Below, piece after piece: positions 8,044-18,825 of a stretch of DNA of 47,037 bases. Location: assembly GCA_003153475.1 (NCBI GenBank), contig PLYT01000048.1, forward strand, positions 359 to 47,395. Reading direction: 5' to 3'. The position numbers were made by a program, and so were the translations under genes. Below the pieces are notes generated by a model, which saw nothing but the letters and a program-made list of their open reading frames with translations, searched no databases and was not told where the DNA came from. Position 1 is the first letter of the stretch, and each line of letters begins with the position of its first letter. Source of the stretch: Betaproteobacteria bacterium. Lineage in GTDB: Bacteria; Pseudomonadota; Gammaproteobacteria; Burkholderiales; Casimicrobiaceae.

Positions 8044-9456
8044 CTATCGCAGCGCGTACGGCGATTCGTCAGTCCATCCGCCGCCCAGCGCTTTCATCAG
8101 ATCGACCGAGGCAGACAGCAGCGCCTCGCGGTTGCGGATCAATGCGAGCTGCGAGGTGTTCAGCGTGCGCTGCGCATCGAGCACGTCGAGATAGGCCGAA
8201 TACCCGGACTCGTAGCGCTCGGTGGACAAGTGCAGCGCGTCGCGCGCGGCATCGACGCTGGCCTGCAGATCGATCTCCGCGGCCGCCGTCTGGCTGACGT
8301 TGACCAGGGCGTCGGACACCTCGCGAAAGCCCGTCTGAATCGATTTCTGATAGGCGACCAGCGCCTGCTTCTGCCGCGCGGTCGTGGCGTCGACTTCGGC
8401 GCTCAGGCGCCCCGCCGTGAAGATCGGCTGCGCCAGCGCAAATCCGATCGACCAGATGCCGGCGCTGCTTCGTGCGAGCGAGCTCAAGGCCGCGCTTTCG
8501 GTGCCGACGTCTGCGGTCAAGGCGATCCGGGGCAAGAGCGCCGCTTTGGCGACGCCGATCTGCGCGTTGGCCGCGACCAGGTTTTCCTCCGCCTGCCGGA
8601 TATCCGGACGCCGCTCGAGCAGCGTCGACGGCAAGTCGGCAGGCGGCATCGGCGGGACGGGCAGCTGGGCGAGATCGCCGGGGGCCAGCTTGAGATCGAG
8701 CCTGCCGGTGAGCGTGCCGAGCAGATGTTCGGCCAGCGCGCGCTGGCGCACGAGGTCCTTCAACTGGGCCGCGGCGTCCGAGCGCGCGCCGAGCGCCTGC
8801 GCGAGATCGAGACCGGACGCGAGTCCGCCGTCGACGCGACGGCGAACGACGCGCAGGTACTCCTCGCGCGTCGTCAGCGTCTCCCGCGTCGCGGTGACCT
8901 GCGCGTCGAGCGAGCGCAGCAGGAAATAGGTCTGCGTCGTCAGCCCCGACAGCGACAGCGTGACGACGTCCTTCGCATAGTGCGTCGCCAGGACTTGCGC
9001 ACGCGCGCTTTCGAGCAGGCGGCGCAGCCTGCCCCAGAAGTCGATCTCGAAAGACGTCGACAGCGCGATGCGCAGATCGTTGCTTCTCAGGACCGGGGAA
9101 GGTGCCGCCACCGCGCCGCTCGAGCGCGTTCGCGCCGCGCTCGCGCCGAGATCGATCTCGGGAAACAGCGCCGCATTGGCTTCGCGCAGATCGGCATCGA
9201 ACTCCTCGATCTTCGCCACCGCGGCCGCCACGTCGAGATTTTCCGACAGCGCCGTCGTGACCAGGTCGTTGAGGATCCGGTCGTCGTACAGCGTCCACCA
9301 GTCGGCGCGCAGCTTCGTCGTCGCCGTCGCGCCGGCGTCGGCCGTCGGAGCATCGGCGTAAGTCGGCGGCAGCGTCGTCTGCGGCCTCTGGTAGTTCGGC
9401 CCCACCATGCAGCCGGACAGCACCAGAGCAACCGCGGCCATCGCGCAGCGATGCAT
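8044..9456 (-). CDS. RND efflux outer-membrane factor (NodT/OprM-type lipoprotein)
   Basis: A 470-residue outer-membrane channel subunit. The signal peptide ends in the lipobox LSGC with Cys16, and the mature protein begins CMVGPNYQRP, the usual opening of OprM/NodT lipoproteins. The body holds the two OEP repeats, visible as SLSGLTTQTYFLLRSLDAQ and the GYSAYLDVLDAQRTL end of the second. It forms the trimeric exit duct for the pump encoded upstream. The ATG at 9456 shares one base with the pump's TGA (TGATG), implying translational coupling; a GTG one codon earlier is also possible. Substrates are unknown. Confidence 0.92.
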   Translation of the reverse strand: MHRCAMAAVALVLSGCMVGPNYQRPQTTLPPTYADAPTADAGATATTKLRADWWTLYDDRILNDLVTTALSENLDVAAAVAKIEEFDADLREANAALFPEIDLGASAARTRSSGAVAAPSPVLRSNDLRIALSTSFEIDFWGRLRRLLESARAQVLATHYAKDVVTLSLSGLTTQTYFLLRSLDAQVTATRETLTTREEYLRVVRRRVDGGLASGLDLAQALGARSDAAAQLKDLVRQRALAEHLLGTLTGRLDLKLAPGDLAQLPVPPMPPADLPSTLLERRPDIRQAEENLVAANAQIGVAKAALLPRIALTADVGTESAALSSLARSSAGIWSIGFALAQPIFTAGRLSAEVDATTARQKQALVAYQKSIQTGFREVSDALVNVSQTAAAEIDLQASVDAARDALHLSTERYESGYSAYLDVLDAQRTLNTSQLALIRNREALLSASVDLMKALGGGWTDESPYALR

Positions 9457-12400
9457 CACGCGGTCCTCTCTTCGACTCCCGCCGGCGCGCCCGCGGGCTT
9501 GGCGCGGCGTCGGGTGAGCAGCACGAAAAACAGCGGAATGAACAGCGTGGCGACAAAGGTCGCGGCGAGCATCCCGCCGAACACCCCCGTGCCCATCGAG
9601 CGCCGCGCCGCTGCGCCGGCGCCCGTCGCGAGCACCAGCGGCAAAACGCCCAGCACGAACGCCAGCGATGTCATTACGATCGGCCGGAAGCGCAGCCGCG
9701 CCGCCTCAAGAGCGGCGTCGACCGGCGACAGGCCTTTCGCCTGTTCCTGCGCGGCGAACTCGACGATAAGAATCGCGTTCTTGGCGGCGAGTCCGATCAG
9801 CACCAGCAATCCGATCTGGAAATAGACATCGTTGCTGAAGTTGCGCAGGAAGACCGCCGTCAGCGCACCGAACAGGGCGAACGGCACCGCGAGCAGCACC
9901 GCGACAGGCAGCGACCACCGCTCGTAATTGGCCGACAGGATCAGGAAAACCATGATGATGGCGAACGTGAACGCGAGGATGGACGCGGTACCGATGCGCT
10001 TTTCCTGGAAAGCCTGCCCGGTCCAGGCGATCGTATAGCCGGACGCCAGCGATTTCGCGGCGTCCTCGACCGCCGCGATCGCCTGGCCCGAGCTGACGCC
10101 CGCGACGCCGTTGCCGAGCACCTTGGCCGCGAGGAATCCGTTGTAGCGATCAAGCTGCTCGGGTCCGATGGCGTTCTTCACGCTGATCAGCGCCTTCACC
10201 GGAATCATGTCGCCGCCAGCCGAGCGGACATAGACATTGCCCAGGTCTTCCGGCTTCGAGCGATACGCACCTTCCGCCTGCAGCTGCACCCGATAGGTGT
10301 GGCCGAACTTATTGAAGTCGTTGACGTAAAGCACGCCCATCGTCGATTGCAGCGTATCGAACACGTCCTTCAGGGACACGCCGAGCGCCGCGGCTTTTTC
10401 GCGGTCGACGTCGACAAAGAGTTGCGGCGATGTCGGGCGATAGAAAGAAGCGATGCCGGTCAGCTCCTGGCGCTTGCGCAGCTCGCCCAGGAACTGCTGC
10501 AGATTCTGGTACAGCTTCTGCGGATCGGCGTCGGCGCGGTCCTGCAGGTAGACCTCGAACCCGCCGGCGCTGCCCAGGCCGCGAATGGCTGCGGGATTGA
10601 ACGCCAGCAGCGTGCCCTTCGACAGCTTGCCGCCTTCGGCGATCACGTACTTCGTCAGGTCCTCGGCACTCGTCTTGCGCTCGTCCCAGGGCTTGAGCGG
10701 AATGAACATCGTCGCCGCGTTGCTTTTGTTGGCGCCGGCGATTACATCGAACCCGGCGACGACGAATACGTGCTCGACAGCCGGATGGCCGAGCAGAACT
10801 TTCTGTATCTCGGTGCCGGCCTCCTGCGTGCGTTGCAGCGTCGCACCGTCGGGCAACGTCAGCGAGCCCAGGATATAGCCCTGATCCTCCGGGGGCACGA
10901 AGCCGCCGGGCACGGTCCTGAACAGCAGCGCGTCCGCACCGAGGACGCCGACGAACAGCAGCACCGCGATCACCGCGTGGCGCACGGTGAGGCGCACGCC
11001 GCCGAGGTAGGTTTGCGTGAGCCAGGCGAAACCGCGGTTGAACGGGCGGAACAGGCGGTTTTCAACGTGCTGGCGCTTGAGCAGCAACGCGCATAACGCC
11101 GGGGTCAGGGTCAACGCGATCAGGCCCGAGATCGTGACGGCGGTCGCCACTGTCACGGCGAATTGCTGGTAGAGCTTGCCGGCGAGGCCGCCGAGAAATG
11201 CGACCGGCACGAACACCGACACCAGCACCAGCTCGATGGCGACGATCGCGCCGGTCACTTCCTTCATTGACTCGATCGCCGCTTCCTTGGGCGACAGGTG
11301 CCTTTCGGCCATCAGCCGCTCGACGTTCTCGAGCACAACGATGGCGTCGTCGACGACGATCCCCGTCGCGAGCACGATCGCGAACAAGGTCAGCGTGTTC
11401 AGCGTGAAGCCGAAAAGCATCAGGCCGCCGAACGCGCCGATCAGCGACACTGGCACCGCAATGATCGGGATCAGGGTTGCGCGCCAGCTCTGCAGGAAAA
11501 CGAACACGACCAGCAGCACCAGGGCCGCCGCCTCTGACAAGGTGATGATGACCTCGTGAATCGACGAGCGCACGAAGCGGGTCGTGTCGAACGGAATGAC
11601 CTGCGTGACGCCCTGCGGGAAACTCGTCGAAAGCCGGTCGATGCCGGCACGCACCGAATCGGCGACCTTGAGCGCGTTGCCTCCCGATTGCAGAAACACC
11701 GCGATGCCTACTGTCGGCTTGCCGTCGAGGTTCGTGAACGCGTCGTAGCTCACCGCGCCGAGCTCGATGCGTGCGACATCGCGAATCCGAAGCGCCCCGC
11801 CGGGTCCGGTCGAGCGCAGAAGAATATTGCCGAAGTCCTCGGGGTCGACCAGCCGCCCACGCGCGGTCACGGTGTACACCAGGGACTGCCCCGGCGGCGC
11901 GGGCTCGGCGCCGATTTTTCCGGCCGCATACTGGTTGTTCTGCGCGGCGATCGCCTGCGCCACGTCGGTCGTGGTGACGCCGAGCTGCGACATTTTCGCC
12001 GGATTCAGCCACACCCGCATCGAGTAGTCGCGCGCGCCGAAGATCGTCGCATCGGCGACCCCCGGGATACGCTTCAACTCGTCGAGCAGATTGATCGTCG
12101 CGTAGTTGGACAGATAAAGCGTGTCGTAGCGGGGATCGTTAGACCCCAGCGCGATCACCAACAGGATGTCGGTCGAGCGCTTTTGCGCCACGACGCCGGT
12201 CTGCCGCACGACATCGGGCAGGCGCGGCAGCGCGATCGCCACCCGATTGTTGACGTCGATCACCGCCTTGTCCGCGTTCGAGCCGACATCGAATGTGCAG
12301 GCGATCGTCAGCGTGCCGTTGGTCGCCGCCGTCGAGCTGAAGTAGATCAGGTTCTCGACGCCCGAAAGCTGCTCCTCGATCGGTGCGGCCACCGTCAGCG

Positions 12401-12575
12401 CCAGGGTCTCGGCGCTGGCGCCCGGATAGTTGGCGGTGATGACGACGGTCGGCGGCGCGATTTCCGGGTATTGCGCGACCGGCAGGACCTGCGATGCGAT
12501 CAGGCCTGCGAGGGTAATGATGATCGCGATGACGCCGGCGAAAATCGGCCGGTTGATGAAGAACTGCGAAAACAA
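9456..12575 (-). CDS. RND multidrug efflux pump, inner-membrane subunit (HAE1/AcrB type)
   Basis: A 1039-residue AcrB-type proton/drug antiporter. The opening FSQFFINRPIFAGVIAIIITLAG is the standard N-terminus. Proton-relay aspartates lie in GIVVDDAIVVLENVERL near residue 406, and the second half repeats the 12-helix pattern. The frame stays open far upstream, but homology starts at a TTG (12575), 11 bases after the fusion-protein stop, so I chose that start. It works with the periplasmic adaptor and OprM-like duct encoded on either side. The HAE1 subfamily exports hydrophobic or amphiphilic drugs; the actual substrates cannot be read from sequence. No regulator gene is adjacent. Confidence 0.94.
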   Translation of the reverse strand: MFSQFFINRPIFAGVIAIIITLAGLIASQVLPVAQYPEIAPPTVVITANYPGASAETLALTVAAPIEEQLSGVENLIYFSSTAATNGTLTIACTFDVGSNADKAVIDVNNRVAIALPRLPDVVRQTGVVAQKRSTDILLVIALGSNDPRYDTLYLSNYATINLLDELKRIPGVADATIFGARDYSMRVWLNPAKMSQLGVTTTDVAQAIAAQNNQYAAGKIGAEPAPPGQSLVYTVTARGRLVDPEDFGNILLRSTGPGGALRIRDVARIELGAVSYDAFTNLDGKPTVGIAVFLQSGGNALKVADSVRAGIDRLSTSFPQGVTQVIPFDTTRFVRSSIHEVIITLSEAAALVLLVVFVFLQSWRATLIPIIAVPVSLIGAFGGLMLFGFTLNTLTLFAIVLATGIVVDDAIVVLENVERLMAERHLSPKEAAIESMKEVTGAIVAIELVLVSVFVPVAFLGGLAGKLYQQFAVTVATAVTISGLIALTLTPALCALLLKRQHVENRLFRPFNRGFAWLTQTYLGGVRLTVRHAVIAVLLFVGVLGADALLFRTVPGGFVPPEDQGYILGSLTLPDGATLQRTQEAGTEIQKVLLGHPAVEHVFVVAGFDVIAGANKSNAATMFIPLKPWDERKTSAEDLTKYVIAEGGKLSKGTLLAFNPAAIRGLGSAGGFEVYLQDRADADPQKLYQNLQQFLGELRKRQELTGIASFYRPTSPQLFVDVDREKAAALGVSLKDVFDTLQSTMGVLYVNDFNKFGHTYRVQLQAEGAYRSKPEDLGNVYVRSAGGDMIPVKALISVKNAIGPEQLDRYNGFLAAKVLGNGVAGVSSGQAIAAVEDAAKSLASGYTIAWTGQAFQEKRIGTASILAFTFAIIMVFLILSANYERWSLPVAVLLAVPFALFGALTAVFLRNFSNDVYFQIGLLVLIGLAAKNAILIVEFAAQEQAKGLSPVDAALEAARLRFRPIVMTSLAFVLGVLPLVLATGAGAAARRSMGTGVFGGMLAATFVATLFIPLFFVLLTRRRAKPAGAPAGVEERTA

Positions 12576-12586
12576 GGTCGCGTCGC

Positions 12587-13768
12587 CTATTTGTTGCCGG
12601 ACGCGGCGGGCGCAGCCGTCGCCGGGGGCGTTGCCGCCGGGGCCTCGGTCACCGGAGCACCCGGTTGCACCTTGAGCAGGTTGTCGACCACGACCTTGTC
12701 GCCGGCGTTGAGGCCGGAAAGAATCGTCCAGTCCTTGCCGATCCAGTCTCCGGTCGTCACTGGCCGCGACTGGGCTTTGCCGGCGGCATCGACGGTAAAG
12801 ACGAGATTGCCTTTCTCGGTCTGCACGACGGCAGCCTGCGGCACGAGAAATACCTTGTCGCGCTCGCCGGCGGTGATGCGGACGGTGACGAATTGCCCCG
12901 GCAGCAGCAGTTCGCGCGGGTTGTCGAACTCGGCACGCAATTGCTGCGTGCCGAGGCGTGTATCGATCGCGGTCGCGGCGAAGTTGAGCCGGCCCTTGAG
13001 CGGATACGGCGAACCGTCCGGGAGCAACAGCTCCATGCCGACCGGCGTCGCCCGGTTCAGGCGGCCTTCGGGTAACTTGGCCAGATCCGCCTCGGCGAGG
13101 CTGAAGCGGACCCACACGGGCGTCACCTGGTTGATCGTCGTAAGCAGGCTGCCGTTGGCGTCGGTCGTGATCAGCGTTCCGATCGAATGCTCTGCACGCC
13201 CGCTGATGCCGCCCAGCGGTGCCGTCACGTGCGTATACGAAAGATTCAGCTCGGCCTGCCGGATCGACGCATTGGCTTGTTGGATCGCCGCCTCGGCGAG
13301 TTGCCGCGAGGACGTTGCGTCGTCGTATTCCTTGCGACTCACCGCGCGGTCTTCGACGAGCGGCTTCAATCGCGCCTCTTCGCGCCGCGCCTGGTCGACC
13401 TGCGCGGTCGCCTGTGCGAGCTGCGCCCGCGCCTGCGCCAGCGCGATCTCGTACGGAGCGCGATCGATCTCGAACAGCGGCGCGCCCTCCTTCACCGCAT
13501 CGCCTTCGTTGTAGAACTGCTTTTGCAGAATGCCCGCGACCCGCGCGCGCACCTCGACCTGCTTCGAGCCTTCGACCTGTCCGACGACGTCGAATCGGAT
13601 CGGGACCTTTCGCGGCTCGACCGTGAGCATGTGCACCGGAATGGGCGCCGGTTCAGCCGCGGGAGCGGCCGGCGCCGCGTCGCGGCCGCAGGCGACGAGC
13701 AGCCCCGCAGCGAAGAGCGCTGCGGACCACGGCACGACGTACCAGCACAACAGGCGCAAAAAGGGCAT
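12587..13768 (-). CDS. RND efflux periplasmic adaptor (membrane fusion protein)
   Basis: A 393-residue HlyD/AcrA-type lipoprotein linking pump and outer-membrane duct. The signal peptide ends at Cys27 (LLVACGRD). The order is then a beta-barrel entry strand (VPIRFDVVGQVEG), lipoyl half, alpha-hairpin coiled coil (YEIALAQARAQLAQATAQVDQA to IQQANASIRQAELN), lipoyl half (YTHVTAPLGGISG) and barrel domain. The C-terminus is an Ala/Pro-rich tail. I prefer the ATG at 13768 because GGGAACG precedes it. ATGs at 13792 and 13882 are in frame, but the latter reads through the 12-bp tandem repeat of the promoter region. First gene of the three-gene operon. Confidence 0.92.
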   Translation of the reverse strand: MPFLRLLCWYVVPWSAALFAAGLLVACGRDAAPAAPAAEPAPIPVHMLTVEPRKVPIRFDVVGQVEGSKQVEVRARVAGILQKQFYNEGDAVKEGAPLFEIDRAPYEIALAQARAQLAQATAQVDQARREEARLKPLVEDRAVSRKEYDDATSSRQLAEAAIQQANASIRQAELNLSYTHVTAPLGGISGRAEHSIGTLITTDANGSLLTTINQVTPVWVRFSLAEADLAKLPEGRLNRATPVGMELLLPDGSPYPLKGRLNFAATAIDTRLGTQQLRAEFDNPRELLLPGQFVTVRITAGERDKVFLVPQAAVVQTEKGNLVFTVDAAGKAQSRPVTTGDWIGKDWTILSGLNAGDKVVVDNLLKVQPGAPVTEAPAATPPATAAPAASGNK

Positions 13769-13812
13769 CACTGCGTTCCCGAACGACGGCATGACAGGGA
13801 TCGAAAAAGATA

Positions 13813-13836
13813 GGCGCGCTATTCGGCGCGCTATTC
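13813..13836. repeat. Perfect tandem repeat GGCGCGCTATTC x2 in a divergent promoter region
   Basis: Two adjacent perfect copies (13813-13824, 13825-13836) lie between the RND operon start and the first Bug gene. A regulator site for one of the divergent units is plausible; replication slippage is the alternative. Confidence 0.5.
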
Positions 13837-13864
13837 GGTCCAAGCGCGCGAGCGCACGATTATA

Positions 13865-13870
13865 TACAAT
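13865..13870 (+). promoter_or_regulatory. Possible -10 element before the tandem Bug genes
   Basis: TACAAT within TATATACAAT, in the most AT-rich patch of the divergent region. No convincing -35 is found at 16-18 bases, so this is tentative. Confidence 0.3.
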
Positions 13871-13902
13871 CGCCGACAGCACATGACATGAGGATCATTC
13901 CG

Positions 13903-14880
13903 ATGTTCGTTCGCGCCGTTGCCGCCATGCTGGCGGGCGTTCTGTTGTCGTTGTCACCGCGATTGCTGGCCGCCGAGCAGGCCTACCCGTCCAGGCCGAT
14001 CCGCCTGGTCGTGCCGTTTCCCGCCGGCGGGTCGCTCGACGTGATCGCGCGCGCGATCGGACAGAAGCTCTCGATCGCCTGGGGGCAGCCGGTGATCATC
14101 GACAACCGGCCGGGTGCCGGCGGCAACATCGGCGCCGACTTGGTCGCGAAAAGCGCGCCCGACGGCTACACGATCCTCGAGGGCGCATTGTCGACGCACG
14201 CGGTCAACGTCAGCCTTTACAGCAAGATGCCGTACGATCCGATCAAGGATTTCGCGCCGATTACGCTGGTCGCGGTCACGCCGAACGTGCTGGTGCTCAA
14301 TCCTTCGGTGCCGGCCAATTCGGTCGCCGAGCTGATCGCCTATGCCCGGGCCAATCCGGGCAAGCTCGCGTTCGGCTCGGGCAGCAACGGCAGCGCCGGC
14401 CATCTCGCTGGCGAGCTGTTCAAGACCGAAGCGCACGTCGACATGGTGCACGTGCCGTACAAGGGCGCCGCGCCCGCAATGCAGGACCTGCTCGGCGGCC
14501 AGATCCAGCTGATGTTCGACAATCTGGCGAATTCGATGCAGCAGGTGCGCGCGGGCAAGTTGAAGGCGCTCGCGGTGACGACGGCCAAACGCTCGCCTCT
14601 GGTCCCCGACCTGCCGACGCTAGCCGAAACCGGCTTGCCCGGCTTCGATATCTATACGTGGTGGGGCTTCATGGCGCCGGCGGGCACGCCGAAGGAAATC
14701 ATCGCCAAGTGGAACGCCGAGGTGGCGCGCATCCTGAACACACCGGAAATGCAGGCCTACTTCGCGCAGCAGGGCGCCGAGCCCTCGCCGACCTCGCCCG
14801 AGCAGTTCATGGCGCTGATCCAGGGCGAGATCCCGAAGTACGCCAAGATCATCAAGGCGTCGGGCGCCAAGGTCGATTGA
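13903..14880 (+). CDS. Bug/TctC-family periplasmic binding protein (first of tandem pair)
   Basis: A 325-residue secreted solute-binding protein of the tripartite tricarboxylate transporter type. The signal peptide is [20 protein letters not shown] and ends near LAAEQ. The mature start [23 protein letters not shown] and the following [23 protein letters not shown] are family hallmarks that build the ligand cleft. I chose the ATG at 13903 because AGGA lies eight bases upstream; an ATG at 13888 is in frame but lacks a site. These proteins bind carboxylates, amides or aromatic acids. No TctA/TctB membrane genes are in the window, so partner and ligand are open. Confidence 0.9.
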   Translation: MFVRAVAAMLAGVLLSLSPRLLAAEQAYPSRPIRLVVPFPAGGSLDVIARAIGQKLSIAWGQPVIIDNRPGAGGNIGADLVAKSAPDGYTILEGALSTHAVNVSLYSKMPYDPIKDFAPITLVAVTPNVLVLNPSVPANSVAELIAYARANPGKLAFGSGSNGSAGHLAGELFKTEAHVDMVHVPYKGAAPAMQDLLGGQIQLMFDNLANSMQQVRAGKLKALAVTTAKRSPLVPDLPTLAETGLPGFDIYTWWGFMAPAGTPKEIIAKWNAEVARILNTPEMQAYFAQQGAEPSPTSPEQFMALIQGEIPKYAKIIKASGAKVD

Positions 14881-14908
14881 TCCGAAACAACCGGACAAGG
14901 GGGAAAAC

Positions 14909-15880
14909 GTGATTCGAATACTGCAACGTACGACGCTCGGCGCGCTGGCCTTGCTGCTCGCCGCCGGCGCCTGGGCCCAGGCCTATCCCACCAAGCCGAT
15001 CCGGCTCGTCGTGCCCTTCCCCGCTGCCGGAACCACCGACATCCTCGCGCGCGAAGTCGCGCAGCGGCTCTCCGAGTCGTTCGGCCAATCGGTCATCGTC
15101 GACAACCGCCCCGGGGCGGCGGGTAATATCGGCTCGGATCTGGTCGCCAAGAGCGCGCCGGATGGCTACACCTTGCTGATGGGAACGGTCGGAACGCACG
15201 CGATCAATCCCAGCCTTTACACCAAGATGCCCTACAACCATGTGAAGGATTTCGTGCCGATCGTCCTGGTCGCCGGCGTGCCCAACGTGCTCGAGGTGAC
15301 GCCGAGCCTGCCGGTCAACTCGGTCGCCGACCTGATCAAGCTCGCCAAGGAGAAGCCCGGTCAGCTCAACTTCGCTTCGTCGGGAAGCGGGACGTCGATC
15401 CACCTTTCGGGCGAACTCTTCAAGACGATGACCGGCGTCGACATGATGCACGTGCCATACAAGGGCAGCTCTCCCGCTCTTACCGACTTGATGGGCGGAC
15501 AGGTACAGCTGATGTTCGACAACCTTCCGTCGTCACTCGCGCAGATCAAGGCCGGGAAGCTTCGCGCGATCGCGGTGACTTCCGCGCAGCGCTCGCCCGC
15601 GCTGCCGAATATTCCGACGATCGCCGAGAGCGGGTTGCCGGGCTTCGAGGCGAGCTCATGGTTCGGCATACTGGCGCCGGCAGGAACGCCGCCGGCGGTC
15701 GTCGCGCGAATCAATGCCGATGTCAACCAATGGTTGCAGACCGGCGAAGCGAAGGAGAAGCTGCTCGCGCAAGGCGCTGTCCCGGCGGGCGGCACGCCCG
15801 AGCAGTTCGCCGCTCATATCCGCGCCGAAACCGAAAAATGGGCGAAGGTCGTTAAGCTTTCGGGCGCCAAGGTCGATTGA
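14909..15880 (+). CDS. Bug/TctC-family periplasmic binding protein (second of tandem pair)
   Basis: A 323-residue paralogue of the preceding gene, starting at GTG with AAGGGGGA eight bases upstream and a signal peptide ending WAQA. It has the same signatures: [46 protein letters not shown] and [24 protein letters not shown]. The 28-base gap implies co-transcription with the first copy. The cleft residues differ (GGSLD versus AGTTD), which suggests different ligands after duplication. The stop is four bases from the stop of the convergent DUF423 gene. Confidence 0.9.
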   Translation: MIRILQRTTLGALALLLAAGAWAQAYPTKPIRLVVPFPAAGTTDILAREVAQRLSESFGQSVIVDNRPGAAGNIGSDLVAKSAPDGYTLLMGTVGTHAINPSLYTKMPYNHVKDFVPIVLVAGVPNVLEVTPSLPVNSVADLIKLAKEKPGQLNFASSGSGTSIHLSGELFKTMTGVDMMHVPYKGSSPALTDLMGGQVQLMFDNLPSSLAQIKAGKLRAIAVTSAQRSPALPNIPTIAESGLPGFEASSWFGILAPAGTPPAVVARINADVNQWLQTGEAKEKLLAQGAVPAGGTPEQFAAHIRAETEKWAKVVKLSGAKVD

Positions 15881-15884
15881 GGCT

Positions 15885-16256
15885 TTAGCGCAGCCACGCG
15901 ACCCACGCGACGACGAGCCATGCCGCGATGAACGCGATACCGCCCAGCGGCGTGATCGCGCCGAGCCAGCGTGCGCCGGTCAGCGCGAGCAGGTAAAGAC
16001 TGCCGGAAAACAGCATAAGGCCGGCGAGCAGCAGCCACGCCGCCCAGCTCAGCAGCGGCGCGTCCCACTGCAGCATCAGCAAGGCGAGCGCGAACAGGCC
16101 CAGCGCATGCCAGAAATGGTACTGCACGGCCGTTTGGTAGACGGACAGCATGTCCGGCGCCAGCCGCGACTTCAGCGCATGCGCGCCGAACGCGCCCAAC
16201 GCGACAGCGGCGGCAAGGGCGAACGAGGCAACGAGAAGACAGATCTTGCCGTTCAT
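15885..16256 (-). CDS. DUF423 (YgdD-like) inner-membrane protein
   Basis: A 123-residue protein with four hydrophobic helices. The diagnostic segments are GAFGAHALKSRL, QTAVQYHFWHALGLF and GSLYLLALTGARWLGAITPLGG, all well conserved in the DUF423/YgdD family. Its function is unknown. GGGAGG before the ATG supports the start at 16256. It is divergent from the astC region and ends four bases from the convergent Bug gene. Confidence 0.9.
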   Translation of the reverse strand: MNGKICLLVASFALAAAVALGAFGAHALKSRLAPDMLSVYQTAVQYHFWHALGLFALALLMLQWDAPLLSWAAWLLLAGLMLFSGSLYLLALTGARWLGAITPLGGIAFIAAWLVVAWVAWLR

Positions 16257-16290
16257 CGCGGCCTCCCGCGGTTGATGTGCGCAATTCGTC

Positions 16291-16296
16291 TACAAT
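16291..16296 (+). promoter_or_regulatory. Possible -10 element upstream of the ast genes
   Basis: TACAAT sits 55 bases before the 16-codon leader. The best upstream hexamer, TTGATG (16272-16277), is only 13 bases away, so an activator-dependent promoter or a chance match are both possible. An inverted repeat GTGCG/CGCAC (16277-16281, 16299-16303) flanks it. Confidence 0.3.
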
Positions 16297-16346
16297 GACG
16301 CACTGTCGCTCCTGCGAGGCGCGCGGCGCGTCTGCGGTAAGGATAG

Positions 16347-17693
<1,347 letters not shown>

Positions 17694-17762
17694 ACGGCGT
17701 TTCCGGACCGCGGCGCGCGGTGACGCGAACGCTCCTCTCCGCCGTGCGCTGACGTCAAGACG

Positions 17763-18806
17763 ATGTTCACCGTCCGCCCGATCGAGCAAGCCGATCTGCC
17801 CGCGCTGTTCGCGCTGTCGGAGAGAAGCGGCGCCGCACTCACTACGTTGCCGGCCAACGCCGAGCGTCTGGGCTCGCGCATCGAGCGATCGCTCGCGTCC
17901 TTCGCCGGCCGCGCCGGCAACGCCGAAGCCTGCTATGTGTTCGTGCTGATCGACGGGGCAACGCAAGCCGTGGTCGGCATCAGCGCGATCGAAGCCGCGG
18001 TCGGGCTCGCCGAGCCCTGGTACAACTACCATGTCGGCACGCAGGTCCACGCCTCGCGCGAGCTGGACGTGTACACCAGCGCACCGACGCTGTTCCTGAG
18101 CAACGATCACACCGGCAACAGCGAGCTGTGCTCGCTGTTCCTGGACGCGCGCTACCGGCATGGCAAGAACGGGCCACTGCTGGCCAAGGCGCGACTGTTG
18201 TTCATCGCCGAGTTCGCCGATCGCTTCGCCCCGAAGGTCATCGCCGAAATGCGCGGCCGGCTCGACGCCGACGGCAAGAGCCCGTTCTGGGAAGGCCTGG
18301 GCCGCCATTTTTTCACGATCGAGTACTCGCGCGCCGACTACCTGACCGGCATCGGCCAGAAGGCGTTCATCGCCGAGCTGATGCCGCGCCATCCGGTCTA
18401 CACGACGTTGCTGCCGGCGGACGCGCGCGCGGCGATCGGCGAAGTACATACCGACACGCTGCCGGCGCGCGCGATGCTCGAATCGGAAGGATTTCGCTAC
18501 GAAGGCTACGTCGACATCTTCGACGCGGGACCGACGCTCGAGTGCTTTCGCGACGACATCCGCGCCGTGCGGCAGTCGCAGATTCTGCCGGTGAATATCG
18601 GCGAAGAGGACCCGGTTCCGGACAGCCTGAGCGAGGACGTCCTGTGGCTGGTCGCGAGCCGGCATTTCGCTGCGTTCCGCGCGATCCTCTGCCCGGCCCC
18701 GGCGCGCATCGCGCAGTTTCCGCTGCTGCCGCATGCCGCGGAGGCGCTGGGTGTGCAGGACGGCGACTCGGTGCGCGCGGTTCCTCTCTCGCCGCGCGAC
18801 CGCTAG
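17763..18806 (+). CDS. astA: Arginine N-succinyltransferase
   Basis: A 347-residue enzyme that transfers succinyl from succinyl-CoA to the alpha-amino group of arginine, the first step of the AST pathway. It opens [15 protein letters not shown], the acetyltransferase-like beginning of AstA, and has [36 protein letters not shown] and [17 protein letters not shown], all typical. Length matches single-subunit AstA. Only one copy is present, not the paired AruF/AruG subunits seen in pseudomonads. It starts 69 bases after astC. Confidence 0.95.
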   Translation: MFTVRPIEQADLPALFALSERSGAALTTLPANAERLGSRIERSLASFAGRAGNAEACYVFVLIDGATQAVVGISAIEAAVGLAEPWYNYHVGTQVHASRELDVYTSAPTLFLSNDHTGNSELCSLFLDARYRHGKNGPLLAKARLLFIAEFADRFAPKVIAEMRGRLDADGKSPFWEGLGRHFFTIEYSRADYLTGIGQKAFIAELMPRHPVYTTLLPADARAAIGEVHTDTLPARAMLESEGFRYEGYVDIFDAGPTLECFRDDIRAVRQSQILPVNIGEEDPVPDSLSEDVLWLVASRHFAAFRAILCPAPARIAQFPLLPHAAEALGVQDGDSVRAVPLSPRDR

Positions 18807-18825
18807 AAACGGGTTGCGGCCAACG

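Noticed and set aside
7870-9825. A 651-codon plus-strand frame across the outer-membrane factor gene
   Set aside because: Shadow of the minus-strand efflux genes; Arg/Gln-rich with no family resemblance.
11556-13514. A 652-codon plus-strand frame opposite the pump and adaptor genes
   Set aside because: Antisense to well-conserved RND proteins, crossing two real gene boundaries; composition is non-protein-like.
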